Source: Thalassotalea_H sp040779345 (GTDB taxonomy: Bacteria; Pseudomonadota; Gammaproteobacteria; Enterobacterales; Alteromonadaceae). From it: DNA of 64,000 bases. A program made the translations under genes and the position numbers. Below the pieces are notes generated by a model. It searched no databases. It saw only the letters and a program-made list of their open reading frames with translations, and had not been told where the DNA came from. The DNA is taken from the NCBI GenBank assembly GCA_040779345.1, contig JBFONU010000001.1, forward strand, positions 434,001 through 498,000, in the 5' to 3' direction. Shown here one piece after another: positions 8,962 through 18,374 of this stretch; within the stretch, counting starts at the first letter, position 1, and each line of letters begins with the position of its first letter.

Positions 8962-10429
8962 ATATACGATTAAACCTATATTTTAAAATCATATTCACCC
9001 GTTTAAGTAACGGATATTTGTTTAACATCGATTTTTCTTGCTCATTATTGAATGTGAAGTTGAGTAAGTCCGGTTTGTTAGTTTTTATTATCTTCCTGAT
9101 CAAATTATGAGGCGCGATCCTATCTTTAATAGGGACTGATAAACATAGCGCCATAAATTTTCGATTATTCATTGGCGGGATTTGCTCAATTAAGCCTTCT
9201 CGAAAAGTTAGGCCACAAGCTCCCCATACGCCGAGCCTATGTTCCCAATAGGCAAGGTCTAATACTTCATAACCCAGATGATTAGGCGTAGTTGAAAGCC
9301 ACTTGTTAAAGGATTTAATTGCATCGGGATTAGCTTTAAAACCACAGTATCGAGCAAGTGAATTACCATTTAATGCTGAAAATCTTTTACCGTAAGGAAA
9401 ATAGTAGCAGCGACCGATTTCTGATACTGATCCGGGCAGGTGAGTGTTTGAACCTATCATTTTGGCGTAAACCACAATATTTTTCATTGAACGATCATAA
9501 TACATATTGCCGACATTATTAGAGAGTATGTTAATTATAGCTTGATCAGACTCTGAGCCTTTGGTTAAAGGACTGAATTGGTGATTAATGTTGGATTTCT
9601 GTGCGATCTTATTTGGAATATCAATATCATATTTTGGTGTAAAACTAGATTTAACAGTAAAAAAGTCAATATTGCTGCATGACTTAATTGAAGTTGAAAA
9701 CAACATTCTAGAATCGTATCCACCGGTTAATGACATGCTGCATTTATTTCTATGGCATAATGCCGAAATACTACCTTGTAAAAGTGAAGTAATAGCTGAG
9801 GCTACCGAGTTAATATTCTCAGGTTTAATTGATTCTCTAGGCCAAAACCTAATTGCATGGAGATTATTTAAGTCAAGAAAGTGGTTAGGAAGTAATTGTT
9901 TTACATTATCGAATGGAATAACACCGAGTGGCCAACTTTGAGAGTTTGGATATTGATTAAATGTATCAATATTAGCTTTGTTTTTTTTAGTCACTCCTAA
10001 CTTCTCTAATAATGCAGGTTGAGAAGCTATAATGTTTGTTTTATCGATTGTTTGAGTATAAAAAACAGGCTTTAAACCAGCAGCGTCATGATAAATTCTA
10101 CATTGCTGACCAATTTGTGCTATGAGCACCCAGCGGCCACCTAAAGAATAAAAAAAGCTCTCAAGCTCATCAAAACTGTTGGTTTTAGACAACATTGAAT
10201 TGAGTATTAACTGGTTAGAATCTGTCGGCTTTTCTGGGTTTATTATTGAACCAAGTAAAGTAAGCTGATTTGCTTCACTGTTAGTTTGTGTGACTAATAA
10301 CTCAGGGTGTGTTTTCAGTGTTAACTTATTCTTGAGTGCTTTATTAGACCAATGAGAAAAAAACGGTGATTTGATATTATTTTGAGAGATAATAAATTGT
10401 TTATTAAAATGTAAATGAGATAAATTCAT
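8948..10429 (-). CDS. Asparagine-synthetase-like protein without Cys nucleophile
   Basis: A 493-residue protein with two recognisable parts. Residues of about 1-190 resemble the class II glutamine amidotransferase fold (GGRWVLI, then HDAAGLKPVFY), but residue 2 is Asn, so the catalytic N-terminal Cys is missing. Residues from about 215 carry the ATP pyrophosphatase domain of asparagine synthetases, with the P-loop variant SLTGGYDSRML. Without the glutaminase nucleophile it probably adenylates a carboxylate and uses free ammonia or another amine. In glycan loci such proteins are often linked to amidation of uronic or acidic sugars, but that role is inferred here. It is divergent from the second sulfotransferase-like gene. 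Confidence 0.75.
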   Translation of the reverse strand: MNLSHLHFNKQFIISQNNIKSPFFSHWSNKALKNKLTLKTHPELLVTQTNSEANQLTLLGSIINPEKPTDSNQLILNSMLSKTNSFDELESFFYSLGGRWVLIAQIGQQCRIYHDAAGLKPVFYTQTIDKTNIIASQPALLEKLGVTKKNKANIDTFNQYPNSQSWPLGVIPFDNVKQLLPNHFLDLNNLHAIRFWPRESIKPENINSVASAITSLLQGSISALCHRNKCSMSLTGGYDSRMLFSTSIKSCSNIDFFTVKSSFTPKYDIDIPNKIAQKSNINHQFSPLTKGSESDQAIINILSNNVGNMYYDRSMKNIVVYAKMIGSNTHLPGSVSEIGRCYYFPYGKRFSALNGNSLARYCGFKANPDAIKSFNKWLSTTPNHLGYEVLDLAYWEHRLGVWGACGLTFREGLIEQIPPMNNRKFMALCLSVPIKDRIAPHNLIRKIIKTNKPDLLNFTFNNEQEKSMLNKYPLLKRVNMILKYRFNRIFNFS

Positions 10430-10616
10430 TTCCTATGTTCATGTCCTGTAATGAATAAGTAAATAAGTTAATCAGCCTTTCTTTTTACTATAATATCATG
10501 TTCTATTAAGCTTATTGTATAATAAACTTAGTTCTATCAATTGACAAAGTTTTGATAAATAATACGCTAAAAAAATAGTGTGTCATTAACAACCCACTGA
10601 CTAGGTAAGATACGCA

Positions 10617-11423
10617 TTGATAAAAAAATTAATTACTAAAATCCGTCATCGCATTAAATATTATAAAAAACTAATTAAGCAATATTCTAATGAAGATACT
10701 GTTTTTATCTATCAAATGGGAAAGGTGGGTTCTACTAGTTTAGAGTCGAGTATCAAAAATGCGGTGCATGTTCATGCTTTTTTTTTAAAAAACCATACCT
10801 GTCCTGTTCGTCTAAAGGGGCTTTCAAAATTTGGCGTTAAACATTTTTTTTATCGAGCTGAGCAAGAACTGCTTAGTTTTTTATTACGCCGAGCGTTTAA
10901 ACAACGTAGTCATACCAAAATTATTACTTTAGTACGAGAACCTCAAGCACGTAACATTTCGATGTTTTTTCATGATCTTGATGCGTATCTTTATGCTGCA
11001 CATACCAATTGCTTAAATACGCGTAAATCTCCTTTACCAACGCGGAGTCAAAGCGCAGATATACTCATGGATATCTTTAGCCATGAGTTTAATCATAATT
11101 ATCCGTTAAATTGGTTTGATAACGAATTTTTACCGATGACGGGGATTAATATCTACAGTCAACTTTTTGATAAAGAAGCTGGGTATAGTGTTATTGAAAA
11201 AGGTAAAACTACAGTACTTTGTATACGGACTGATAAATTAGCTAATTGCACTGAGCAGTTAGAACTGTTTATCGGAGATAATGTTGAACTAAAGTATGAA
11301 AATAAAGCACAAGGGAAATGGTATCAGCCAGTATATCAAGAGTTTAAATGCTCTTATAAATCACCCAGTGATTTATTGATTAAGCAAAAAAATAGTCAAT
11401 TCTATAAACATTTTTTCGATTAA
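10617..11423 (+). CDS. Sulfotransferase-like capsule protein (GKVGSTS family)
   Basis: A 268-residue protein with VFIYQMGKVGSTSLESS near residues 29-45, a P-loop-like PAPS-binding motif, and TLVREPQARNISMFFHDL near 103-120, which fits the 3'-phosphate-binding segment of sulfotransferases. Proteins with this QMGKVGS motif are often annotated as putative capsular polysaccharide synthesis proteins. The start is TTG at 10617, after an in-frame stop at 10602-10604, and no ATG occurs before the motif. The N-terminus is strongly basic. It is flanked by a divergent asparagine-synthetase-like gene and closed by a hairpin. It is likely a second sulfate-transfer step on the same surface glycan. Confidence 0.7.
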   Translation: MIKKLITKIRHRIKYYKKLIKQYSNEDTVFIYQMGKVGSTSLESSIKNAVHVHAFFLKNHTCPVRLKGLSKFGVKHFFYRAEQELLSFLLRRAFKQRSHTKIITLVREPQARNISMFFHDLDAYLYAAHTNCLNTRKSPLPTRSQSADILMDIFSHEFNHNYPLNWFDNEFLPMTGINIYSQLFDKEAGYSVIEKGKTTVLCIRTDKLANCTEQLELFIGDNVELKYENKAQGKWYQPVYQEFKCSYKSPSDLLIKQKNSQFYKHFFD

Positions 11424-11432
11424 TTAAATTTT

Positions 11433-11467
11433 GATAAAACAATATTCTACTACTGTATTGTTTTATC
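11433..11467 (+). terminator. Hairpin between convergent sulfotransferase-like and Wzz genes
   Basis: GATAAAACAATA at 11433-11444 pairs perfectly with TATTGTTTTATC at 11456-11467 around an 11-nt loop. It starts 10 nt after the stop at 11423. The trailing T run is short and inside the stem, so it may be a weak or bidirectional terminator. The rest of 11468-11670 holds no convincing gene. Confidence 0.55.
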
Positions 11468-11670
11468 CTGAATGAACAAGTCTATAAATTGAACTTTATA
11501 AGCGTGATTCTTAACGATAAACCACTTTGGTTGAAAATCTGTCTCCAATTTCAGCGGATAAAGTATCATTTTGTCTAAGAGTTAATGATTAATGAAGCTT
11601 TGAGCAATATATTTCAAGTAAATAATACCGCTCTTAAGTTTAATTATTGTAATTACGGATCGGCTGTAAT

Positions 11671-12567
11671 TTATTTTTTTCTCAATAATACAATAAATAC
11701 CGATAATAATCCCCCAAGTAAAGTACCTAAAATAACAATAAGACCTCTATTAGGTTTCGCTCTTTCTTCTGGTACTTGAGGTGGGTCAATAGTTTTTAAC
11801 ACATATTCAGGCTTAACACTAATTAGCATCATGTTTTTTGTTTGCTCTTCAATCAATTGATAGAAGACGGTTTCCATCGCTTTGACCTTTATTCCACTTA
11901 ATTCATTGTTCAAATAATTGATTGAAGCTTGGGCTTCTTCAAAATCTTGTTTACTCATAAATGCATTCAAATCAGCTATTAACCATTCAAGCCATTGTTG
12001 GGCTAATTTAGGGGAGTAGTACTCAATATCTATTATTATCGTTGCCGCTTTTTTATCATAGTCAATGTATAGAAGGTCAGAAAATTCTCTATAAGCTTCC
12101 CATAGTGATGGTTCAGGCTTTTTTGGTGCTTTAACATCTCTGATCCATCTATTGTTAGCTTGATCATAAATATCATCATCAAGTATTAGTTTATCAGTCA
12201 TTTCATCCCAATGTGTCGCAGCCATAATAGGCACTAATAAATTATGCTTTGAAATGAAGCTCTCTAAAAAAGAACGTGATTTAATGATTTCTAATGCCAG
12301 GTTTGTTTTATCGCTACCACCAGAGCCAAGGTTTATTCCAGCCATACTGGCTAAACCACCAAATTTTCCAGCTAATGCAGCTAATCCCCCAGCACCTCCT
12401 TCATTTGATACAGGAGTTAGAATAACTGACGCTTTATATATGTTAGGTTTTGACAATGCAAAAAGTACAGATGCGACTGAAAATACTAGGGTTACGCTAA
12501 TAATCGTTATTTTTCTTGCCCAGAGAGTTCGCCATAATTCACTGAAATTTACTTCTTCATCTTGCAT
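11671..12567 (-). CDS. Wzz-type polysaccharide chain-length determinant
   Basis: A 298-residue polysaccharide co-polymerase from the ATG at 12567; a GTG 24 nt upstream is possible. It has the standard Wzz layout. An N-terminal membrane helix follows VNFSELWRTLWARKITIIS. The long periplasmic domain has a Gly/Ala-rich segment (near residues 58-80). A proline-rich PPQVPEERAKPNRGLIVILG motif leads into the C-terminal helix. The protein controls glycan length together with Wzy. There is no fused tyrosine-kinase domain, so it is the O-antigen/ECA-like or PCP-1 type rather than a Wzc. It is the last gene of the minus-strand polysaccharide operon, separated from WecG by about 160 nt. Confidence 0.88.
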   Translation of the reverse strand: MQDEEVNFSELWRTLWARKITIISVTLVFSVASVLFALSKPNIYKASVILTPVSNEGGAGGLAALAGKFGGLASMAGINLGSGGSDKTNLALEIIKSRSFLESFISKHNLLVPIMAATHWDEMTDKLILDDDIYDQANNRWIRDVKAPKKPEPSLWEAYREFSDLLYIDYDKKAATIIIDIEYYSPKLAQQWLEWLIADLNAFMSKQDFEEAQASINYLNNELSGIKVKAMETVFYQLIEEQTKNMMLISVKPEYVLKTIDPPQVPEERAKPNRGLIVILGTLLGGLLSVFIVLLRKK

Positions 12568-12726
12568 TATATTTTCTTCTTGTTTTATCACTTAACTTAC
12601 GCCATTTATTAGTGAATTATTAGGTGTAAAAATCACAAGGTTATTTTTACACAAATTTAATTAAATACAACCGATCTTGATAGCGTTAAAGTATGAGTTG
12701 CATTTAATTTAGAATGTTTCTATCTG

Positions 12727-13479
12727 TTAACTTTTACGAAAGGCTATCATCGCAATATGTTCATATAAGTAGGAAATTAAAAATTTTGGATAATCTTTAA
12801 TTACGCGCTGACGAACATGTTTATGCATGACCATTCTTTGCAACCACCTCAATCCAAATTTTTTAATGAGAGGGTGATAATAATCTGTTTTAATTGAAGT
12901 TTGAGTTAAAAATCCTCCGCAAGTAAACATTAACTTAACGTTGGGACAGCTAACTTTAGCTTCTATAATAAATTCATCTTGAATGGGGGTTCCCATTCCT
13001 ACAATCAAAATATCTGCATCCGACTTTTCAATGAGTCTAAATGTTTCATTCTTATCTTGTTGGTTATCAAAATACCCAGAGCGAACATAAGTAATATTTA
13101 AAGACGGAAAGCAAGATTCAATATTTTCTTTGGCTTTAATTATTTCGGACGATGTACCGCCAACCAATGCTATTTTTATCGCATTATTTTGAGCATTCTC
13201 AAATACTTCGCCAGCAATGGAAGAGTAATCAAAGCTAAGTCTAGCAACCTTTGATTTTGGATGAAAAATATTGTGAAGTCTTTGTAACAGGCTACCGTCT
13301 GAATAAAAATAGTCTATACCATCAATAATTTCTGGCGACTTTAATAATACGTTATATGAAAATGGATTAACAAAAGATACTAATGTTTGTTTTTCGTCCT
13401 TAATAGAAGACAATATTAAAGGAAAATCTAAACTATTAGATATTTTATCATCTAACTTCTTCATGATGTTTTGTCTCAA
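12727..13479 (-). CDS. WecG/TagA/CpsF family glycosyltransferase
   Basis: A 250-residue GT26 family enzyme. The signature ADILIVGMGTPIQDEFI (near residues 150-166) and the C-terminal basic region LRWLQRMVMHKHVRQRV (near 210-226) match WecG/TagA/CpsF proteins, which add ManNAc, its uronate or similar sugars to a lipid-linked first sugar. I favour the TTG at 13479 because AAGGA lies six bases before it; it overlaps the Wzy stop by 3 nt (TTGA), implying coupling. An ATG at 13464 is an alternative. It should act at the inner membrane early in repeat-unit assembly. Confidence 0.85.
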   Translation of the reverse strand: MRQNIMKKLDDKISNSLDFPLILSSIKDEKQTLVSFVNPFSYNVLLKSPEIIDGIDYFYSDGSLLQRLHNIFHPKSKVARLSFDYSSIAGEVFENAQNNAIKIALVGGTSSEIIKAKENIESCFPSLNITYVRSGYFDNQQDKNETFRLIEKSDADILIVGMGTPIQDEFIIEAKVSCPNVKLMFTCGGFLTQTSIKTDYYHPLIKKFGLRWLQRMVMHKHVRQRVIKDYPKFLISYLYEHIAMIAFRKS

Positions 13480-14780
13480 TTCATATCCTTAACTTCAAGT
13501 CTTTCAATCTTAATCTTTTGTTGTTTTTTCTTTATTGTATGCAAGTTGATCACATAGCCAATTAAAAGATAATGTAACGGGAGTGTTTTAAACCTATCAC
13601 TCATCGCTGAAGAAAAACCAAAAGCGACAGGGATAGACAAAACCAACAGTAAAGTTGCATAAGAAAAAATGGATTCAAAGCTCCCTTTTTCATGAGTTTT
13701 TGCTGAGGCTCTTAAAATATTAACCATCCAAAATAACAATACAAAATATAATATGATGCCAATAGCTCCCCACTTTGCTAATTGATACCCATAAAAACTT
13801 TCAATAACACTAATACGCTTTTTAAGCTCTATTCGATTTGAGCCACAACCAAAAGGGAAGCATTTTTCAAAGTATTCTACAGCAAGTTCCATTTCAACAA
13901 CACGGTGATTGGTTGATGAGTCTTTTTCTTCGCCGCCAAACATACTCTCGATATAATCTAGCTTTAGCATATTCGACTTTTCAAAAGTCAGCGAGATACT
14001 CGTAACTAAAGTGACTGATGCAACAATGATTAAAATTAGCGATGCATTAACCGCCTTACTTTTTTTACCGCTACCGAGCAAATAGCTTAGACCAAGCATT
14101 ATAATAACTGTGCCAATTCCCCCCCTCGATAAAGTTAAAATTAAAGCAAGAAAAACAACCCCAACAAAAAGCCAATCTTTAAACTGAAATTCATTTTTTG
14201 CATCTATCAGTTTAAAGTATTGATAATATAAAAAAAATGATAGGTAAAATGCAAAATCTGATGGATAACCATAAGTGCCAGACCACCTAAAAAAATGAAA
14301 TGCAACAGAATCATTACTCATTCTTCCTTTGTAAATATCAGCAATTCCCCACAATGCTGGAAAATAAACAAAAGCTGAAAACGCTATTTGTATTACACAA
14401 GCGACAACAAAAAACTTCATTAATGCTTTTAGTTGTTCACCTGATAGAGGGTATAAAAGGGGGATGGATAAATAGACTAAATAAACAATAGGGCGAGTGA
14501 AATCTGTAACATCCATCCAGCTTAAATGAGCGGTGAATACTAAGGTTGTAAAAATATAATACGAAACCGTGATCAGTACATAGCCTAAAAGAAAAAACAC
14601 CATTTTAGCATCAGGCATAGCTGGTTTTTTTATTAGAACTAAGGTCATTACAAATAGAAAAACGCTGATATGAAGTAATTTTTGCGCAGTACCAACCCCT
14701 CCTGGCAACCACGAAAGGGCAGGGAATAGTAAAAGGAAAGTCCAAAATATATAATGTACTGATAAGTTATTTACTTTCAA
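13476..14780 (-). CDS. O-antigen ligase/polymerase-like membrane protein (Wzy candidate)
   Basis: A 434-residue protein with about 10-12 membrane helices. A large polar periplasmic loop (about residues 265-315, containing GGEEKDSSTNHRVVEME) lies in its second half. LTLSRGGIGTVIIMLGLSYL is typical of the Wzy/WaaL (O-antigen_ligase) fold, where the Arg in SRGG is conserved. Between WecG and Wzz it most likely polymerises repeat units on the periplasmic side. Ligase function cannot be excluded from sequence. Upstream, 14781-14996 carries no gene I can support, and then the IS scar begins, so promoter supply from the distal operon may be interrupted. Confidence 0.8.
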   Translation of the reverse strand: MKVNNLSVHYIFWTFLLLFPALSWLPGGVGTAQKLLHISVFLFVMTLVLIKKPAMPDAKMVFFLLGYVLITVSYYIFTTLVFTAHLSWMDVTDFTRPIVYLVYLSIPLLYPLSGEQLKALMKFFVVACVIQIAFSAFVYFPALWGIADIYKGRMSNDSVAFHFFRWSGTYGYPSDFAFYLSFFLYYQYFKLIDAKNEFQFKDWLFVGVVFLALILTLSRGGIGTVIIMLGLSYLLGSGKKSKAVNASLILIIVASVTLVTSISLTFEKSNMLKLDYIESMFGGEEKDSSTNHRVVEMELAVEYFEKCFPFGCGSNRIELKKRISVIESFYGYQLAKWGAIGIILYFVLLFWMVNILRASAKTHEKGSFESIFSYATLLLVLSIPVAFGFSSAMSDRFKTLPLHYLLIGYVINLHTIKKKQQKIKIERLEVKDMN

Positions 14781-14996
14781 AAGAAAAATACCTAAACAGT
14801 ATATATAGTTATTATTATGCTTATATTCATTTATTGAAAAGCGGCGCTTATTGAAAGTAAAAGTTGAATATTTTATCTAAATATAATGACCAAAGGCCTA
14901 TCTATAAATATAGCAAAACTTGACAACGATGTATTTTGAAGAACATTTTATAATGTTTTACTTAAAATCACAAAATTTATATCTATTTATACACGG

Positions 14997-15087
14997 CTAG
15001 CGCATTTTAATCCCAGATTCCAACAGTGTTGAACGATATTCATCGTCTAGCCCTGCCATTTTCTTTTTGGCAGTCCATAGCATCGAG
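14997..15087 (-). pseudogene. Transposase C-terminal fragment (ISAs1-like, tentative)
   Basis: Reading leftward from the IS1634-like element, one frame gives about 30 residues ending AKKKMAGLDDEYRSTLLES and then a TAG stop at 14997. Lys-rich text followed by a (D/W)D-x-Y...LL ending resembles the C-terminus of ISAs1-family transposases. It lies in the same orientation as the N-terminal ISAs1 remnant on the other side of the IS. This fits one old ISAs1 copy split by a later insertion, with the core lost. The identity is tentative. Confidence 0.35.
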
Positions 15088-16805
15088 CCGACATTCCGCA
15101 GCACTTTTAGGAATAAATTTTCTGGTAGGTGCTGCCCATACAATTAATGATACTTTTATGCCTACCCTCAATATTCAACACCAACTGTTGCTTATCACTA
15201 ATTGTTAAGACATGAATACCTTGAAAGCAAAAGAATACCCAACGAGCTGTTGGGTTTTGGCACGGTTTGAATTTTAAGTTCGGGAAATACACCGATTGAG
15301 CCTTTAGCTCTCTTCTGATTTTATGCTCTAATGCCGCATAAACCATTAAACAACAGGTCATTACCATCAACAGTGCTTCTATTCGCTCTGGTTTTTTTAA
15401 ATATAATGATGAAGTTAAAAAGTCAGGACTTTTTAGAAAACGAAAACCTTTTTCTACACTTTGTTGAGACTTGTACAGTTCAAGCATCTTTTCCATCGTG
15501 AGAGTTTCGTTTAAATCATTGGTCGCTAGCATGAACATGCCTTTTTCCTGCAACCGTTGTGCTCGATTTGTGAGTGACCAATACACTTGACCTGTGATTT
15601 GATACTCATAACTATCAGGTTGTTGATTTAGTTTAGGGCACCCACTTTGCTTAAATATGGCTCGCTTGAGTATTGCACGCTCACTGATGGCAAGTTCAGG
15701 GTATGATTTCAACCATAAGTCTACTGCCTTATCTGCATCTAATACGCAGGAAAAGCGTTGACGACTTAGTTTCTTGAATGATGTAAGTGCGGCATTTGAC
15801 TCTTTTTCCATGCGTTTATCTAACGTATGTTGCTCTCGTTTTTGTGCTTGCTCGCTTTCTATTAATAACCAACGTTGTTTTACTTCGCCATAGTCAGATT
15901 CAAGCCATGCAGCGCTATAGCCGTTATCAAATGTGATGAAATCTAGCGTGTTTTTCTGGCTTATAGCCTCTTTTACTTGCTTTAATTTTTGAGGGGCACG
16001 AGAGATAAATAGTTGTTTTTGTTCATCCAACAATTGGATTGTTTCTGCGGTATAAAGGGCGGCATCAGCAATGAAATATTGGCTTTCTTGAGCCGCTTTC
16101 AAACTACTGATGTGGTGTTTAACAATGTGTTTAAAACCTTCATTGTCGTTAATGTTACCACTGGCAGCTTGCATTTACACAGGGATGCCGGCCTGATTTT
16201 CAGTGATCAGATTAAGTACCACTTGATTCAACTCCGGACGATGGTCTCGGCTGTACCCTCGCACCAACTTAACGGCTTTACTGTCGATATCATGCTCATA
16301 CTTGCCATCAACATGAATGCTGGTTGAATCTAAATTGATGCCTTCGCATGGTAGGTTTAAATGCTTTACAACACTCGCTGATAACGTCTGATATATTTGA
16401 GATACACCTGTTTCATAAAGCTGATCTAGACAACGTCCTAGCGCATCATCGTTAATATTCTCAGCTTTTATCCCTTCACCTAAGAGGCGTTCAACAGGAC
16501 GTTCTTTAAAATATTGCGGATACATGTGTAAGGTTCGACCCACAAAGCCTAAACCATTTAAAATCATAGCCTCAACGAGTTGACCGTAATAAATAAGTTT
16601 ATCATCACTCTGCTTAGGTAATGCCTGATCAATTATCTTGGCAATACCAAGCTCTTTGTTCATCCCTGCAACCAAACCTAAATGATCAAGACCTTTTGTT
16701 GAGTACGACACCATTATTTTTCCATCATCCAAAGATAAGTAATAGATCCAATATGGCGATCTGCGTCAAGCTTTTATTATTAAATTTTTAGGTGCGGAAA
16801 GACAG
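15088..16805 (-). mobile_element. IS1634/IS4-like insertion sequence (inactivated)
   Basis: A transposase-sized unit on the minus strand flanked by imperfect inverted ends: ATTCCGCAGCACTTTTA-like sequence at 15092-15108 faces its counterpart in TTAGGTGCGGAAAG at 16788-16801, sharing TTCCGCA. The outer limits are estimated and no target duplication could be fixed by eye. It lies in the polysaccharide operon between the GT4 and Wzy genes. The remaining 14781-14996 shows no gene. Confidence 0.65.
15107..16732 (-). pseudogene. IS1634-like transposase split by one in-frame stop
   Basis: Two abutting pieces in the same frame: 16732-16175 (185 residues) and 16174-15107 (355 residues). They are separated only by a TAA at 16177-16175, between GIPV and MQAASGN. 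Rejoined they give a normal DDE transposase of about 540 residues. The first catalytic Asp (LDSTSIHVDG) lies before the stop. The second Asp (FIADAALYT) and the Glu region (QQSVEKGFRFLK) lie after it. Neither piece can work alone, so the element is dead unless the stop is read through. There is no frameshift or indel, so the mutation looks recent. Confidence 0.85.
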
Positions 16806-16825
16806 ATCGAGTGTAATAATGCTGT

Positions 16826-17255
16826 TTTTAATATCTACATCCCAGTTAACAGCTCTGGGATTGCTATAATTTCATTGGTTTTGTTGCCTACAGCCACTTG
16901 TCCTAAAACGAGCTGATGCTGACAGCTCCAGGCACTAACGATATTAAGCGCACTTTTTCTATCTTTGGTAGAAAAAGAACGTCGTGCCGTTTTGCCATAA
17001 ATTGCAATGACGTCGCAGTCAGTATCTTTTACAAGTGAGGATATCCAAGACTGAAAACGCTTTCTATTTCACATCAGCTTTTAACCGACAAATGACACGC
17101 GCTATGGTGTCATGCTTTGGAATGCCAGCATTGAAAGTACCGTATTTTTTAACTAATCAAGTTTTAGGTGCCCAAAGTCTTCAATATCTTCCCATCCCTC
17201 TGCACCAGAGAGCGCTGTACCATAATTTAGTTCCATTAAATTTGAAGCGCTTTTA
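16826..17255 (-). pseudogene. ISAs1-family transposase remnant (N-terminal third)
   Basis: The reverse strand, read across frames, gives a clear ISAs1 pattern: GAEGWEDIEDFG, then KYGTFNAGIPKHDTIARVI, then FQSWISSLVKDTDCDVIAI, then ALNIVSAWSCQHQLVLGQ. Damage is heavy. A TAG stop sits where DWLKKYG is expected, a one-base loss in the following A run shifts the frame, and another shift and stop fall after CRLKADVK. The expected catalytic DGKT reads YGKT. It ends in a stop after PELLTGM. With the fragment at 15.0 kb it brackets the IS1634-like element. This explains the gene-free stretch between the IS and the GT4 gene. Confidence 0.75.
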
Positions 17256-17292
17256 AGTATTTCTAAGGGATATATGTTCATATGTATAAAAA

Positions 17293-18348
17293 TCAAGATA
17301 CTTCTCTAAAAAGTGAAAGGTAGTTTTTAGCCGCAGATTTTAAATGAAAATCAGTGAGTTGAGGTAACTCTTTTATTTTGCCCGAATTTACCTTTTCAAT
17401 TGCTGTGACAAAATCCTTTTCATTATTTTCATTAATAAGGTAACCATTACGTCCTTTCGAGGTTAGCTCTGAAGGACCATATCGACAATCAAATGAAATT
17501 ATTTGCGTTTTTAAATACGCCGCCTCAACTAAGACTGTAGGTAACCCTTCCCATCGAGAGGTCATTAGTATTCCTTTAGCTGCTCTTATATATTTATATG
17601 GGTTATCCGTAAAGCCATGAATGATAACATTATCGTTAAGTTCTTTTTCTTTTATAGACTCTTCTAACATTTGTCTATCAGGGCCATCACCAATGATCAC
17701 TACTTGGATATTATTATCTTTTACTTTTGCTTGCTGAATGATGTTAAGCAGTAAATCGTAGCCCTTTTGATAATGGATTCGACCAACGCAAACGAAATAA
17801 TTTGAGTATTCCACAGTTTCTTGGCTTAAGGGAGAGATTTGCTGGTCGATAACAGGGTTATAAATTCTCCCTACCTGCTTATCATTGAGTTTAATTGTGC
17901 TTTTTAAATTGTTAGCAATGCCGTCAGAAACACATATCACTTTAGATACTAATCTATACAGAAATGCGGCTGATATTTTTCTTATGGTATTTTTAAGTGT
18001 GCTAGAGTCAGGTAAATCGATAGGTACATGTTGAATGGCAATAGTTTTAATGTGCTCATTAAACAATATTGATAGTTTATATTTCGATAAGCCACCTTTA
18101 GTAAAAACAATTAGATCAGGTTGTAGTTCTTCAATTTTATTTTTGAAAATTCTAAAATTATTACGACCGTTCAAGCATTGACAGGGATAAGTTTGGTTGA
18201 ATTCAGCTTTCAGCTCACCTTTATCCTGTTCTGTTAAAATAGAAACACAAATTTCAGGTGCTAGTAGCTTTATGCCTTTAAGGAGCTGTAGACTGACTTT
18301 TTCTACACCTCCCATGTCATAATTTTCAAGCATAAAAATTATTTTCAT
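17293..18348 (-). CDS. Glycosyltransferase family 4
   Basis: A 351-residue GT-B enzyme. The N-terminus (MKIIFMLENYDMGGVEKVSLQLL) has the glycine-rich acceptor loop GGVEK. The C-terminal donor domain shows VCVGRIHYQKGYDLLLNII (near residues 186-204), VVIIGDGPDRQMLEESI, and the late acidic EGLPTVLVEAAYLKTQIIS (near 270-288). It resembles the GalNAc/galactosyl GT4 enzymes of capsule loci. It is the last gene before the IS scar in transcription order and lies 26 nt after the pyruvyltransferase gene. The sugar transferred is unknown. Confidence 0.86.
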   Translation of the reverse strand: MKIIFMLENYDMGGVEKVSLQLLKGIKLLAPEICVSILTEQDKGELKAEFNQTYPCQCLNGRNNFRIFKNKIEELQPDLIVFTKGGLSKYKLSILFNEHIKTIAIQHVPIDLPDSSTLKNTIRKISAAFLYRLVSKVICVSDGIANNLKSTIKLNDKQVGRIYNPVIDQQISPLSQETVEYSNYFVCVGRIHYQKGYDLLLNIIQQAKVKDNNIQVVIIGDGPDRQMLEESIKEKELNDNVIIHGFTDNPYKYIRAAKGILMTSRWEGLPTVLVEAAYLKTQIISFDCRYGPSELTSKGRNGYLINENNEKDFVTAIEKVNSGKIKELPQLTDFHLKSAAKNYLSLFREVS

Positions 18349-18374
18349 AAATTTTTACCGAACTCCAGTTAATA

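Noticed and set aside
11585..11779. Small plus-strand frame of 64 codons
   Set aside because: It overlaps the end of the wzz gene, has no clear ribosome site, and reads as AT-rich filler.
16172..16177. Programmed stop-codon readthrough in the transposase
   Set aside because: One stop with no known recoding signal is more simply a nonsense mutation.
17035..17256. Plus-strand open frame beside the IS
   Set aside because: It lies over the ISAs1 transposase remnant, which reads on the minus strand.
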